Positions 34,468-43,656 of a DNA stretch of 64,000 nucleotides are shown here, one piece after another (within the stretch, counting starts at the first letter, position 1; every line of letters starts with the position of its first letter). Position numbers and translations under genes: made by a program. This stretch comes from Chryseobacterium salivictor (GTDB lineage Bacteria; Bacteroidota; Bacteroidia; Flavobacteriales; Weeksellaceae), in NCBI RefSeq assembly GCF_004359195.1, contig NZ_CP037954.1, positions 248,001 to 312,000 of the forward strand, read 5' to 3'. The notes below the pieces were generated by a model, which saw nothing but the letters and a program-made list of their open reading frames with translations, was not told where the DNA came from and did no database searches.

Positions 34468-36203
34468 TGAAAAAAAAACTTTCCTACATATTTCTACTAT
34501 TTTCTGCCGTATTCACTTATGGCCAGGTCACTTTGGCGATATCTGAGGTAAAAGATCAAAAGTTAAATCAGCGGTTTACCCTAACTGTTCTTCTGGAAAT
34601 CAGCGGTGAAAACATGGAGCAGCAAACGCCGCTTCAAATGCCGGATCTTTCGAAGTTTGATATTATCGGAACTGCATCTGAACGGAATACCATCATCCTG
34701 GATGCCAAAAAAGGAGATGCAATCAATCAGCTGGTTTATCAGTGCGTTCTTGCACCAAAACAAACCGGTAAAGTAAAAATTGGTTCTGCATTAGTTACCG
34801 TCAACGGCAAAATTTACAAAACCGAACCTTTCGACATTTTCGTAAAAGACAGCGAAAAGACAAGTTCTGTCGCCGATAATGCAGACAGGAGCAATATGTA
34901 CCTGAATTTGGAAGTTCAGGACAAAGTAGTTTATAAAAACGAACCCACGATCGCCGTTTTACGTGCTTACAGCCGTGACTATGACAATTTCAGAAAACTG
35001 GGGAAAATTCATTTTCCTGACCAGCCCAATGCGAATATAAAAGCAGTAAGTTTTGCAAAATCCGAGATTGAATCTAATGCCGGAATGGCTTCTCAGGTTA
35101 TCGGGGTTTTTATAATTTTCCCGTCTGAGTCAGGGACAGTAGAGATTAATCCAATTTCTGCTTCGTTTGCCAATGCGTCAAAAGACAAAAGAATTTCATC
35201 AAATAAAGTACAGCTGAATGTAAAGAAATTACCGGCAGGAATGCCCGGACATTTTAAAAATGCAGTCGGTCAGTTTACGGTTGATTTATTTCATCTCCGC
35301 AATGACGAGATTCCGGAGATCGATAAACCTTTACATATTATTTTGAAAGTGACCGGTTCAGGAAATCTGGGAAGTCTGCATTTACCCAAAATTCTGAATT
35401 CTGCTGACTATGCTTATTTTCCTCCTAAAATCACCTCGGAAACGGCAGCGAAAAAGAATGGACTTTCAGGGTCTGTAAGTGCTGAATATATTGTGGTTCC
35501 AAAAAAATCAGGTCCAGTAGCGATCACGTTTGAAGATTTCTCGTACTTTGATCCTGATACCAAAAAATACTTAGATGTAGGTTCTAAAGAATTGGTGATT
35601 GATGTAAAAACATCCGCTCAGATTGCTGAAGAAAAAACAACTTTAGAAAAAGTAAATGATTATACGAATACTGTTTTAGAAACTGTAAACACTCCGGTTT
35701 TGCAAACCCAAAACTTTAAAGTAAAAGATAAAAGCAAAATCGACTGGAAAATTGTTTTCGGAAATTTAGCATTGCTGATGACTTTCATTTCCTTATTTCT
35801 CATTGTTTTGCGAAAAAGAGAAAAGAGGAAATTGCGCCCGCAACTGATCTCCAGTCCGGTTACAACCATTGCTGAAACGGAAGAACTCATTAGAAAAAAC
35901 CTCAGCAACCACTTCGAAGAAAGTATAGAATATTTAAAAATTTTAAAAGACAATAAAGATTTTATCAATTTCTTTTCGGCCTACAATGAATTAAACAGAG
36001 AAACGAAAGAATCTTATTTTGCAAACACCGATTCAGATTTCCGGGCTATTTTAGAACAAACTAAAGGTCAGCAAATTTCGGAACAATACAGAGTCCTTTC
36101 CGAGCGTATTCAAATTGAGAAATTCGCCCCTTTTCATTCTGATGAGCAAATGGACGAGCTCTACAACTCGATTTGCACCTTATATTCAGAAATTAGCAAA
36201 TAA
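34467..36203 (+). CDS. batD: BatD, large periplasmic Bat protein
   Basis: A 578-residue protein with signal peptide (LSYIFLLFSAVFTYGQ), a long beta-rich periplasmic part (repeated Ig-like segments, with LVYQCVLAPKQTGKVKIG and AEYIVVPKKSGPVAITF), one membrane helix (IVFGNLALLMTFISLFLIVLR) and a cytoplasmic helical tail. The repeat of a KxGxVxI pattern is the BatD mark. The start at 34467 overlaps the batC stop by one base, giving translational coupling. It is the last gene of the block; the marC promoter follows. Confidence 0.9.
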   Translation: MKKKLSYIFLLFSAVFTYGQVTLAISEVKDQKLNQRFTLTVLLEISGENMEQQTPLQMPDLSKFDIIGTASERNTIILDAKKGDAINQLVYQCVLAPKQTGKVKIGSALVTVNGKIYKTEPFDIFVKDSEKTSSVADNADRSNMYLNLEVQDKVVYKNEPTIAVLRAYSRDYDNFRKLGKIHFPDQPNANIKAVSFAKSEIESNAGMASQVIGVFIIFPSESGTVEINPISASFANASKDKRISSNKVQLNVKKLPAGMPGHFKNAVGQFTVDLFHLRNDEIPEIDKPLHIILKVTGSGNLGSLHLPKILNSADYAYFPPKITSETAAKKNGLSGSVSAEYIVVPKKSGPVAITFEDFSYFDPDTKKYLDVGSKELVIDVKTSAQIAEEKTTLEKVNDYTNTVLETVNTPVLQTQNFKVKDKSKIDWKIVFGNLALLMTFISLFLIVLRKREKRKLRPQLISSPVTTIAETEELIRKNLSNHFEESIEYLKILKDNKDFINFFSAYNELNRETKESYFANTDSDFRAILEQTKGQQISEQYRVLSERIQIEKFAPFHSDEQMDELYNSICTLYSEISK

Positions 36204-36217
36204 TGATTTATTTTTCA

Positions 36218-36225
36218 TATTTTTG
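36218..36225 (+). promoter_or_regulatory. -7 box of the MarC-family gene
   Basis: TATTTTTG, exact match, 21 nt before the ATG at 36247. Confidence 0.55.
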
Positions 36226-36246
36226 CGAAATTAATAATTTTCACCA

Positions 36247-36843
36247 ATGCTAGAATTTTTCTCTTTAAAAGAAACACTTACTGCCTCGATGATTCTCTTT
36301 GCGGTCATCGATATTATCGGGTCGGTTCCCATTATCGTCGGCTTAAAAAAGAAGTTTGGCAAAATAGAGGCTGAACGCGCTGCTATCGTGGCAGGAATTC
36401 TAATGATTGCGTTTCTTTTTATCGGGAATACTATTTTAAAACTCATCGGTGTTGATGTAAACTCATTTGCGATTGCAGGAGCAATTGTAATTTTTGTAAT
36501 CGCATTAGAAATGATCCTTGGTATTGAAATTCAGAAGAATACAGAATCGAAATCAGCCTCGATCGTACCTATCGCTTTTCCGTTGATAGCGGGTGCCGGT
36601 ACCTTGACGACTACTCTTTCTTTGCGGGCAGAATACCATGACATCAATATCATTATCGGTATTATAATCAATACAATTTTCGTATATTTGGTGCTGAAAT
36701 CAGCGAACTGGCTGGAGCAAAAATTAGGTGACGGAACACTTCAGGTTCTACAGAAAGTGTTCGGAATTATTCTTCTTGCAATTTCAATCAAACTGTTTAC
36801 GGCAAACTTCGCCCAACTTTTTTCAACGTATGTTAAATTTTAA
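36247..36843 (+). CDS. MarC-family membrane protein
   Basis: A 198-residue inner-membrane protein with about six hydrophobic segments. MarC marks are FAVIDIIGSVPIIVGL near the N terminus, GNTILKLIGVDVNSFAIAGA and PIAFPLIAGAGTLTTTLSL in the middle. The family was once linked to multiple antibiotic resistance, which was later not supported; its role is unknown, perhaps as a transporter. It has its own -7 box and is followed after 11 nt by a small two-helix protein that probably shares the transcript. Confidence 0.9.
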   Translation: MLEFFSLKETLTASMILFAVIDIIGSVPIIVGLKKKFGKIEAERAAIVAGILMIAFLFIGNTILKLIGVDVNSFAIAGAIVIFVIALEMILGIEIQKNTESKSASIVPIAFPLIAGAGTLTTTLSLRAEYHDINIIIGIIINTIFVYLVLKSANWLEQKLGDGTLQVLQKVFGIILLAISIKLFTANFAQLFSTYVKF

Positions 36844-36854
36844 TATTTAAAAAA

Positions 36855-37052
36855 ATGCAACTGTTCTATAAAATATTCTTGGCACTTTTCATCGTATTTA
36901 TCGGTATCAATCTGTATGTTATCGAATGGGGTCTCGGATTTTGGCATGAAGAAAATGCTAAGTTCATCTTTTCGATGTCAGCCGGAATTTTAGGGGTAAT
37001 AATTGTTTTTGTATTACATACGATGAGCAGACTTGCTGCTGCGAAGAAATAA
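36855..37052 (+). CDS. Small two-helix membrane protein, unknown function
   Basis: A 65-residue protein with two hydrophobic helices (FLALFIVFIGINLYVI; FSMSAGILGVIIVFVLH) and a basic tail (RLAAAKK). I do not recognise a named family. Its ATG lies 11 nt after the MarC stop, so it is probably co-transcribed and may act with MarC. It ends 15 nt from the convergent mvaD stop, without an obvious terminator. Confidence 0.65.
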   Translation: MQLFYKIFLALFIVFIGINLYVIEWGLGFWHEENAKFIFSMSAGILGVIIVFVLHTMSRLAAAKK

Positions 37053-37067
37053 ATTTTCTCCTTCTTT

Positions 37068-38120
37068 TTAAAACCGCATCACATCTTTTACAACACCATT
37101 ATTTTGGGTATGTTGTATCAATTCTCTGATGATGAATTCCTGAATTTTGTCTTCATCTATATTAGCCGGGAAAAGCAAATGAACATTTGCACCGGCATCT
37201 AAAGTAAAGAATAAAGGAAGACTGGTTTCTTTTCGGAACTGCCAGATTTTATTAATTACGGCCAACGTTCCGCTCTTCATTAAAATGAACGCAGGTTCGC
37301 TCATCATCATCATCGCATGCAAAGTTAAGGCTTCATGCTCCACCATTTTAATGAAAGCGGCCATATCTCCATTTTTCAAGATTGTTTTCAATGTGGCGAA
37401 ATTCTCATGCGCCTCCTGAAATCTTCTTTCGGCATAAGGATTCGTGTTCATCAAACCGTGACCAACAGTAGAACTGACTGATTTCTCACCTTCGTGAATG
37501 AGTAAAACCCAGTCGTTGAAATTTCTGAAAACTTCATGAATTCCCTCATTCGGATAACGAACTGCAAATAAATCTGAACTTCCGGAAACTTCTTTTGTTT
37601 CTCCCCAAACGACCAATCCGTCGTACAAACTTCTGCACGCACTTCCGCTTCCTAATCTTGCCAGGAAACTTGCTTTTCTGAGTTTAAAATCCTGATCAAC
37701 TTTTCCCGAAAACTGCTCATCCAGCTCCATCAAACATTTAGCAATTGCCCCAAAACCAGACGCCGAACTTGCAATTCCGGAGCTGTGCGGGAACGTATTT
37801 TCCGTTCTGATGATGTATTTCCCTTTCAAAATCCATGGCAAATATTCTTCAATATTTTTGAAATATTTTTCAATTTTTTCGGCAAATTTTGATTCTTCAT
37901 TTCCGGCTAGAAAAGTTTGAACAGAAAACGTATCACCGGCAACAAATTCTATCTCCGTATTTGTTTTACATAAATTTAAAGTATAACTGATACTGGGATT
38001 TGCAGGAATCTGATTTTCATATTTCCCCCAATATTTAATCAGGGCAATATTTGAAGGGCACGATTCCGAAACCTTTTTATTTGAAACTGTATAATCATTT
38101 GAACCAAAAAAATTTTCCAT
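37068..38120 (-). CDS. mvaD: Diphosphomevalonate decarboxylase
   Basis: A 350-residue GHMP-kinase-fold enzyme: SNIALIKYWGKYENQIPANP at the N terminus, FPHSSGIASSASGFGAIA (the ATP-binding P-loop), and LGSGSACRSLYDGLVVW. It turns diphosphomevalonate into isopentenyl diphosphate, the last step of the mevalonate route, which flavobacteria use in place of the MEP route. No other mevalonate genes are visible. A short GC hairpin (38131-38143) lies before the start, in the 104-nt gap to the upstream ligase. Confidence 0.92.
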   Translation of the reverse strand: MENFFGSNDYTVSNKKVSESCPSNIALIKYWGKYENQIPANPSISYTLNLCKTNTEIEFVAGDTFSVQTFLAGNEESKFAEKIEKYFKNIEEYLPWILKGKYIIRTENTFPHSSGIASSASGFGAIAKCLMELDEQFSGKVDQDFKLRKASFLARLGSGSACRSLYDGLVVWGETKEVSGSSDLFAVRYPNEGIHEVFRNFNDWVLLIHEGEKSVSSTVGHGLMNTNPYAERRFQEAHENFATLKTILKNGDMAAFIKMVEHEALTLHAMMMMSEPAFILMKSGTLAVINKIWQFRKETSLPLFFTLDAGANVHLLFPANIDEDKIQEFIIRELIQHTQNNGVVKDVMRF

Positions 38121-38224
38121 ATTGTCTATCGCAGCTTCGCTGCTTTTTTACCATTAAAATATTTACTGCCATCACGTCATGACTTTCACGAACTTCTTTC
38201 AAAAGATCGACGGGAAATTCGTCT

Positions 38225-39988
38225 TTAAGAATGATACATTTTATCTACAAGAACTGCATATTTCTCTAAGACGACGTTCCGTTTCACTTTCAGAGTCGGC
38301 GTTATTTCACCACTTCCTATTTCAAATTCAGAAGACATCAACACGAATTTTTTCACCTTTTCAAAACCCGAAAGTCCTTTCTGAATTTCTTCTATTTTTT
38401 CCCGATAAAACTCTTTAACGGTCTCGATATTTACGATTTCCTCCCAAGAGGTAAACGGGATATTCATTTTTGAAATCTGTTCCTGCAGCGCTTCAAAATT
38501 TGGAATAATCAAGGCTGTTACATAGGGTTTCCCTTCTGCCACAATCATCGCCTGATTGATATAATTGTTATTGGAGAACATATTTTCCATCGGTTGCGGA
38601 GTGATATACTTTCCGTTCGATGTTTTCATTAAATCTTTAATTCGGTCGGTGATAAAAAGATTTCCCTTCTCGTCAAATTTCCCGGCATCACCGGTTTTGA
38701 ACCAACCATCCGCCGTAAAAACTTCAGCAGTTTCTTTTGGCTTTTTATAATAGCCTTTCATAATCCCACTTCCTTTGGCCAGAATCTCATCGTTATCGCC
38801 AATTTTAATTTCGGTATCGCCAAATGGAACTCCTGCCGAGCCATGTTCAAAATGATGGAAAGGGAAAGCTGTTAAAGTCGCTGTAGTTTCCGTCAAACCG
38901 TAACCCACTGTGATATGAATTCCCAAAGCTTCAAAAAAACGGGTCACTTCAGCCGAAACGGATGCACCACCACAAGGCATAAACCAAAGTTTTCCGCCCA
39001 TTTTTTTCTTAATTTTATTAAAGACCATCATGCCCGCAATTTTATTCTTCATCTTTAATAAAAAAGGAACGTTTTTATCTAAGCGTCGCAGTTCTGCCAC
39101 TTCAGTCCCGATTTCGATTGCCCAATTGAAAATTTTCTTTTTAGAATCAGAACTTTCATTTACCATTTCATGAACGCCGGCGTAAATTTTCTGATAAAAT
39201 CTGGGAACAGCGCACATTATCGTAGGCTTAACCTCGGCTAAAGCGCTTGCTATAAGCTTGGTATTCTCCAGAAAATACACTTTCGCACCACCGCAGAGTG
39301 CGAGTAAAGTCCAGCTTCTTTCGAAAATATGTGTCAACGGTAAAAAAGCCAGTGAAGTTTCCTTCCCAAAGTTTTTAAATTTAAAAAAATCAAAATGTGC
39401 TTCTACAGATTTATGGAAATTTCCGTGGGTCAACATCACTCCTTTCGGAACACCGGTGGTTCCTGAAGTATAAATAATGGTAGCCAGACCGTCATCTTCT
39501 ACCGGAACTATATCAAAAGTTTCTTCGGAGTTCTTAATAAAATCTTCGAGATATCGGCTCTTTTCTTTTTTGATCCAGATTGCTTTTTTCGAAACAAGTA
39601 TTTGGGTCAAAATCTGGTTTCTGTTTAAAATAGAATATGCCGCATCATACTGTTCCTGATTCCCGACCAGGATCATTTTACATTCAGATTCATTGAGGAT
39701 ATATTCTGCCTGCTGCTCGTTATTGGTAGAATAAATGGGAACAGTTACGGCTCCTAATGACAGAATTGCCAAATCGGTAACAATCCATTCTGCTGAGTTA
39801 TCGGAATAAATGGCAACTTTGTCGTGCTCAGAAATCCCAGCTTCACGAAGTGCATTTGCGGTTTTAAAAACCAGTCTTCTAAAATCCGACCAGGAGATTT
39901 CTGTCCACTTTTCTTTTTTCTTAAAGCCAATTGCCGGTTTCGTCGGAAACTTTGCGGTATTTATGTTTAGAAACTCTGCAACATTCAT
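38225..39988 (-). CDS. Long-chain acyl-CoA synthetase
   Basis: A 587-residue AMP-forming ligase. The ATP-binding motif is TIIYTSGTTGVPKGVMLTHG; the adenylate region has GGASVSAEVTRFFEALG and VGYGLTETTATLT; the C-terminal hinge shows GWFKTGDAGKFDEKGNLFI and ITDRIKDLMKTSNGKY. It activates fatty acids to acyl-CoA at the membrane. Its start overlaps the upstream epimerase stop by 4 nt (ATGA), so the two are coupled. The overlap suggests the epimerase serves a related lipid pathway. Confidence 0.93.
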   Translation of the reverse strand: MNVAEFLNINTAKFPTKPAIGFKKKEKWTEISWSDFRRLVFKTANALREAGISEHDKVAIYSDNSAEWIVTDLAILSLGAVTVPIYSTNNEQQAEYILNESECKMILVGNQEQYDAAYSILNRNQILTQILVSKKAIWIKKEKSRYLEDFIKNSEETFDIVPVEDDGLATIIYTSGTTGVPKGVMLTHGNFHKSVEAHFDFFKFKNFGKETSLAFLPLTHIFERSWTLLALCGGAKVYFLENTKLIASALAEVKPTIMCAVPRFYQKIYAGVHEMVNESSDSKKKIFNWAIEIGTEVAELRRLDKNVPFLLKMKNKIAGMMVFNKIKKKMGGKLWFMPCGGASVSAEVTRFFEALGIHITVGYGLTETTATLTAFPFHHFEHGSAGVPFGDTEIKIGDNDEILAKGSGIMKGYYKKPKETAEVFTADGWFKTGDAGKFDEKGNLFITDRIKDLMKTSNGKYITPQPMENMFSNNNYINQAMIVAEGKPYVTALIIPNFEALQEQISKMNIPFTSWEEIVNIETVKEFYREKIEEIQKGLSGFEKVKKFVLMSSEFEIGSGEITPTLKVKRNVVLEKYAVLVDKMYHS

Positions 39989-40995
39989 AATTCTTTTTTA
40001 TCTGATATATAATTTTTTAAGTGAAAATCAAGACTTTCAAAAACCGGAATAAATTGATAGTCAAGTTTTTTTCTGATTTTTTCGTTAGAAACGATGTGGT
40101 GTGAAGTTACCGTCTCCAGATTTACTTTGCTCATCATTCTGAGTTTGGGAAACAGCCATCCGAATAATACATTCAAGACGTAACCTGTCTTCAAAATTCC
40201 ATTTGAAATAACCTTCGCTTTTGATTTTCCTAACTTTTCACGAACAAAATTGGCAACCTCCAGTATTTTTTTTGTTTCTGAAATAACGATATACCGTTCT
40301 CCGAAAATATTGTTTTCCATTAATGAAATGGCGATTTTGCTAACATCCCTTACATCGACATACGTAGTACTTCCGCTCATTGCATAAGGATATTTCTCAA
40401 AAGTTTCAAACATTTCACCGCTGCTCGAATGCCAGTTTCCACTGCCGATAATTACGCCCGGATTGATGATGACGGTTTGAAGTCCTTCCGCTGATGCCCG
40501 CCAGACTTCCATTTCAGAAAAATGCTTGGATTTGGCATAAGGTGAATGATTAATTTTTGGATTATAATTGGAATCTTCCGTGGTTTCTCCATTTTCATTA
40601 ACTCCATCCAAAACCGCAGTCGAACTTACAAAACAGAATTTCTGAACCGATGAATTTTCACACGCAAAAAGAAGTTGTCTGGTTCCCTCAATATTGGTTT
40701 GGTACATCTTAAGCCGGTGATCAGGATGAAAACTCACATGAGCAGCACAATGATAAACTTCCGTTACTTGATTCAGTGCATTTTTCAGAGATTCTAAATC
40801 TTGAAAATCGACATCAATCCATTCGATTTTATTAAACAATACGTCGGGTTCGCCGGTATAAAACCGGTAAGACTCGCGGACTTCCCGTATATTACTGGAA
40901 GTTCTTTTGGTTGCCCGAACCGATTTACCGCGTTTCAGCAAATCCAAAACGATTACTCTGCCGAGAATTCCCGTCGCGCCTGTGACTAATACCAT
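39985..40995 (-). CDS. NAD(P)-dependent epimerase/dehydratase (extended SDR)
   Basis: A 336-residue extended short-chain dehydrogenase/reductase. The NAD(P) site is VTGATGILGRVIVLDLL, the acidic pocket follows as YHCAAHVSFHP, and the catalytic YxxxK is in SPYAKSKHFSE. The C-terminal region varies, so a substrate such as a sugar nucleotide or a dihydroflavonol-like lipid is not readable. It is upstream of and overlapping with the acyl-CoA ligase on the same strand. No export signal is present. Confidence 0.88.
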   Translation of the reverse strand: MVLVTGATGILGRVIVLDLLKRGKSVRATKRTSSNIREVRESYRFYTGEPDVLFNKIEWIDVDFQDLESLKNALNQVTEVYHCAAHVSFHPDHRLKMYQTNIEGTRQLLFACENSSVQKFCFVSSTAVLDGVNENGETTEDSNYNPKINHSPYAKSKHFSEMEVWRASAEGLQTVIINPGVIIGSGNWHSSSGEMFETFEKYPYAMSGSTTYVDVRDVSKIAISLMENNIFGERYIVISETKKILEVANFVREKLGKSKAKVISNGILKTGYVLNVLFGWLFPKLRMMSKVNLETVTSHHIVSNEKIRKKLDYQFIPVFESLDFHLKNYISDKKEL

Positions 40996-41076
40996 AATGT
41001 AGAGGAGAGATTTATAGACATGAGATTTGAAACTTTGAGTTATTTTAGGTTTTGAATATTTTTAAATAAACCAGAA

Positions 41077-41862
41077 TTAAACTCTGTTTTCCGAAAGGAA
41101 ATCTTTCACCAGTTCGTTAAAGTCAGTCGGGTTTTCTGCCTGCACCCAATGTCCGGCATTTTTTACCGTAACAATTGATGCATTGGGAAATTGCTGTTTA
41201 ATCTGGAATTCATCCTGAGGCAAAATATAGTTGGATTTTTCCCCCGAAACAAATAAAGTTTCTCCGGCAAACACGCCGAATTTTATGGCATTTGAAACAA
41301 ATTCTGTGTATTTTTCGGATAGGGTTTTCAGGTTAAACCGCCAGTTCAGTTTTTTATCATCCGTCCAATAAAGGTTTTTTGCTAAAAACTGAATCACCGA
41401 TTTCTCAGGAATATATTGGTGAAGAACTTCTTCCACTTCCTGCCGCGAAGTCACTTTATCAAAATCGATACTTTCCAGAGCCTTTATAATCCCCTGATGA
41501 TGCGGCGGATAGGCTTTTGGCGAGATATCAACCACGATCAGTTTCTGTACTTTCACGGGATATTTTATGGCAAACTGCATCACGGCTTTTCCACCGAGCG
41601 AATGCCCTAACAAATTGACTTTCTCTAACTTGTGGAATTCCATATAATGCAGAATATCATGCGCCAAATCATCGTGCGTCATTTCTGGTGAATGAAAACT
41701 TTTGCCGTGATTTCTTAAATCGATTAAATGAACCGGGAAAAACTCGCTCATTTCTTTGCCGAAACTTCCCCAGTTATCGAGCATCCCGAATAATCCGTGA
41801 AATACCAAAAGCGGTATTCCGGGTTGATCTTCTCCGTATATTTTTGAGTGTAGAATTTCCAT
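41077..41862 (-). CDS. Alpha/beta hydrolase
   Basis: A 261-residue alpha/beta-hydrolase of the YbfF/esterase type. The oxyanion region is PLLVFHGLFGMLDNWGSF, the nucleophile serine is in LLGHSLGGKAVMQFA (GHSLGG), and the C-terminal catalytic histidine is in VKNAGHWVQAENP. The Asp is likely in RNHGKS-like or later segments. It probably hydrolyses an ester or thioester in the cytoplasm. The DUF1016 gene is next upstream on the same strand with a gap of 17 nt. Confidence 0.88.
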   Translation of the reverse strand: MEILHSKIYGEDQPGIPLLVFHGLFGMLDNWGSFGKEMSEFFPVHLIDLRNHGKSFHSPEMTHDDLAHDILHYMEFHKLEKVNLLGHSLGGKAVMQFAIKYPVKVQKLIVVDISPKAYPPHHQGIIKALESIDFDKVTSRQEVEEVLHQYIPEKSVIQFLAKNLYWTDDKKLNWRFNLKTLSEKYTEFVSNAIKFGVFAGETLFVSGEKSNYILPQDEFQIKQQFPNASIVTVKNAGHWVQAENPTDFNELVKDFLSENRV

Positions 41863-41879
41863 TTTTTTTTAATTAAAGT

Positions 41880-42890
41880 TTATCCAAACTGAGCGTTAAA
41901 AATCTGCTTTTCTCTTTCTATTTCGTTTCTCAATTCTTCTTCAGTAGGCAAAAACAGTTTGTATTTTGAGGCAAACAATTGTTCATTCCCTTTTAAAATA
42001 GAATATTTTGCAATATCACTGTCCGTTTCGGTACAAAGCACTATTCCGATGGTGGGATTGTCAGATTCTGATTTTTCTAAATCATCAAACATTCTCACAT
42101 ACATATCCATTTGGCCAATATCCTGATGGGAAATTTTCGCAGTTTTCAAATCCAACAATACAAAACATTTAAGTTTGTAATTGTAAAATACCAAATCGAT
42201 AAAGAATTGATTGTGGTCTGTTCTGATTAATTTCTGCCTTTCTACGAAAGCAAAACCTTTCCCCAGTTCAAGTATAAATTTTTGAAGATTGTCAATTAAA
42301 GCTTTCTCCAATTCTTTTTCGGTGTAGGAAAGATTATTCGGAAGATTTAAAAACTCTAAGACCGTGGGATTTTTAATAAATTCAAATGGATCCAACTGAA
42401 AGTCTTTTGTTTTCTCGATCATCTCCTCTTCTACTTCCTTCTTATTTTGACTCATCAAAAGTCTTTCAAAATAAAGGGTAGAAATGTTTCTGTCTAAAGT
42501 TCTTACCGACCAATTATTCTCTGCAGATTCTTTGAGATAATAGTTTCTGGCTTTTTCATTATCCTGCCTCATAATCAACCTTATGTGAGACCAGCTCAAT
42601 TTGGCGCACAGTGTGTACCGCATCTCTTCATCTGGAAAAGTAAGGTAAAACTGTCGGAAATTTCTCAAATTCCGCTCCGAAAAACCTTTTCCAAAAGCCT
42701 TTGTAAGTTCTGTTGCGAGTGATTTGACGACAAACTTTCCGTACTCTGCCCTTTCTTCCCCATTTTGTTCCTCTTCAACTATTCTTTTGCCGACGAGCCA
42801 GTATGCTTCTACCATCGCAGAATTAATGGCGGAATAAGACTTTTGCCTTGCCAGTTCTAAAATATGCTGAATGTCTGAAACAAAATTCAT
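41880..42890 (-). CDS. DUF1016/YhcG-family PD-(D/E)XK nuclease
   Basis: A 336-residue two-domain protein. The N-terminal DUF1016 helical part (AYWLVGKRIVEEEQNGEERA; FSERNLRNFRQFY; KLSWSHIRLIMRQ) is followed by a PD-(D/E)XK nuclease domain with FFIDLVFYNYKLKCFVLLDLK, then HQDIGQMDMYV. The Asp and the D-x-K pair are intact. Such genes usually lie in or near type I restriction systems and mobile elements; here none is present. It may be a mobile leftover with a role in DNA defence or toxin activity. Unknown targets. Confidence 0.88.
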   Translation of the reverse strand: MNFVSDIQHILELARQKSYSAINSAMVEAYWLVGKRIVEEEQNGEERAEYGKFVVKSLATELTKAFGKGFSERNLRNFRQFYLTFPDEEMRYTLCAKLSWSHIRLIMRQDNEKARNYYLKESAENNWSVRTLDRNISTLYFERLLMSQNKKEVEEEMIEKTKDFQLDPFEFIKNPTVLEFLNLPNNLSYTEKELEKALIDNLQKFILELGKGFAFVERQKLIRTDHNQFFIDLVFYNYKLKCFVLLDLKTAKISHQDIGQMDMYVRMFDDLEKSESDNPTIGIVLCTETDSDIAKYSILKGNEQLFASKYKLFLPTEEELRNEIEREKQIFNAQFG

Positions 42891-42932
42891 TTTTTAAATA
42901 AAATCGTAAAGCTTTTAATATTTAAAACAATA

Positions 42933-43652
42933 CTACCATTTCGCCAATCTCTTCAGATAAGCCTGTACTGTATTTTCTAAACCCATATACAACGCTTCGG
43001 AAATCAGTGCATGACCAATTGAAACTTCCAGTAAATTTGGAATATTATCGGCAAAATATTTTAAATTCTCTAAACTTAAATCATGACCGGCATTGATTCC
43101 CAATCCATATTTTTCTGCTTCCAAAGCGGTTTCAATATACGGTTTTATCGCTTCTTCCTTATTTTTCGAATAATGGGTTGCATACGCTTCCGTATATAAT
43201 TCAATTCTGTCGGCACCTGTTTCTTTAGCATATTTCACCATTCCGGGATTTGGATCTAAGAAAATAGATGTTCTGATTCCTGCATTTTTAAATTCCTCAA
43301 TCACCAGTTTCAGAAATTCTAAATTGTGTTCGCAATCCCAGCCAGCGTTAGATGTAATAGCGTCATCGGTATCCGGAACCAGTGTTACCTGATCCGGTTT
43401 TACGTCCAAAACCATATCGATAAACGGACGGTGCGGATTCCCTTCAATATTGAATTCGGTATAAATTAAAGGTTTTAAATCATAAACATCTTTTCTGGTA
43501 ATATGTCTTTGATCCGGTCTTGGATGAATGGTAATTCCCTGCGCACCGAATTCCTGCAACTTAATGGCAGCTTCGGTCACACTTGGTAATTCGCCTCCTC
43601 TTGCATTTCGAAGGGTTGCAATTTTATTAATATTTACACTAAGTTTCGTCAT
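42933..43652 (-). CDS. pdxJ: Pyridoxine 5'-phosphate synthase
   Basis: A 239-residue TIM-barrel enzyme: KLSVNINKIATLRNARGGE, then GITIHPRPDQRHITRKDVYDL, LVPDTDDAITSNAGWDCEHN and GLGINAGHDLSLENL. It joins 3-amino-2-oxopropyl phosphate and deoxyxylulose phosphate to give pyridoxine phosphate in the DXP-dependent B6 route. It starts 4 nt after the MscS-type stop on the same strand. The link to the channel gene is probably only operon packing. Confidence 0.94.
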   Translation of the reverse strand: MTKLSVNINKIATLRNARGGELPSVTEAAIKLQEFGAQGITIHPRPDQRHITRKDVYDLKPLIYTEFNIEGNPHRPFIDMVLDVKPDQVTLVPDTDDAITSNAGWDCEHNLEFLKLVIEEFKNAGIRTSIFLDPNPGMVKYAKETGADRIELYTEAYATHYSKNKEEAIKPYIETALEAEKYGLGINAGHDLSLENLKYFADNIPNLLEVSIGHALISEALYMGLENTVQAYLKRLAKW

Positions 43653-43656
43653 TTTT

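Noticed and set aside
38121..38224. The 104-nt gap between mvaD and the ligase reads open as DEFPVDLLKEVRESHD on the minus strand
   Set aside because: It is coding-like but has no independent start or known family, and the ligase ends normally; it could be a gene scrap or chance.
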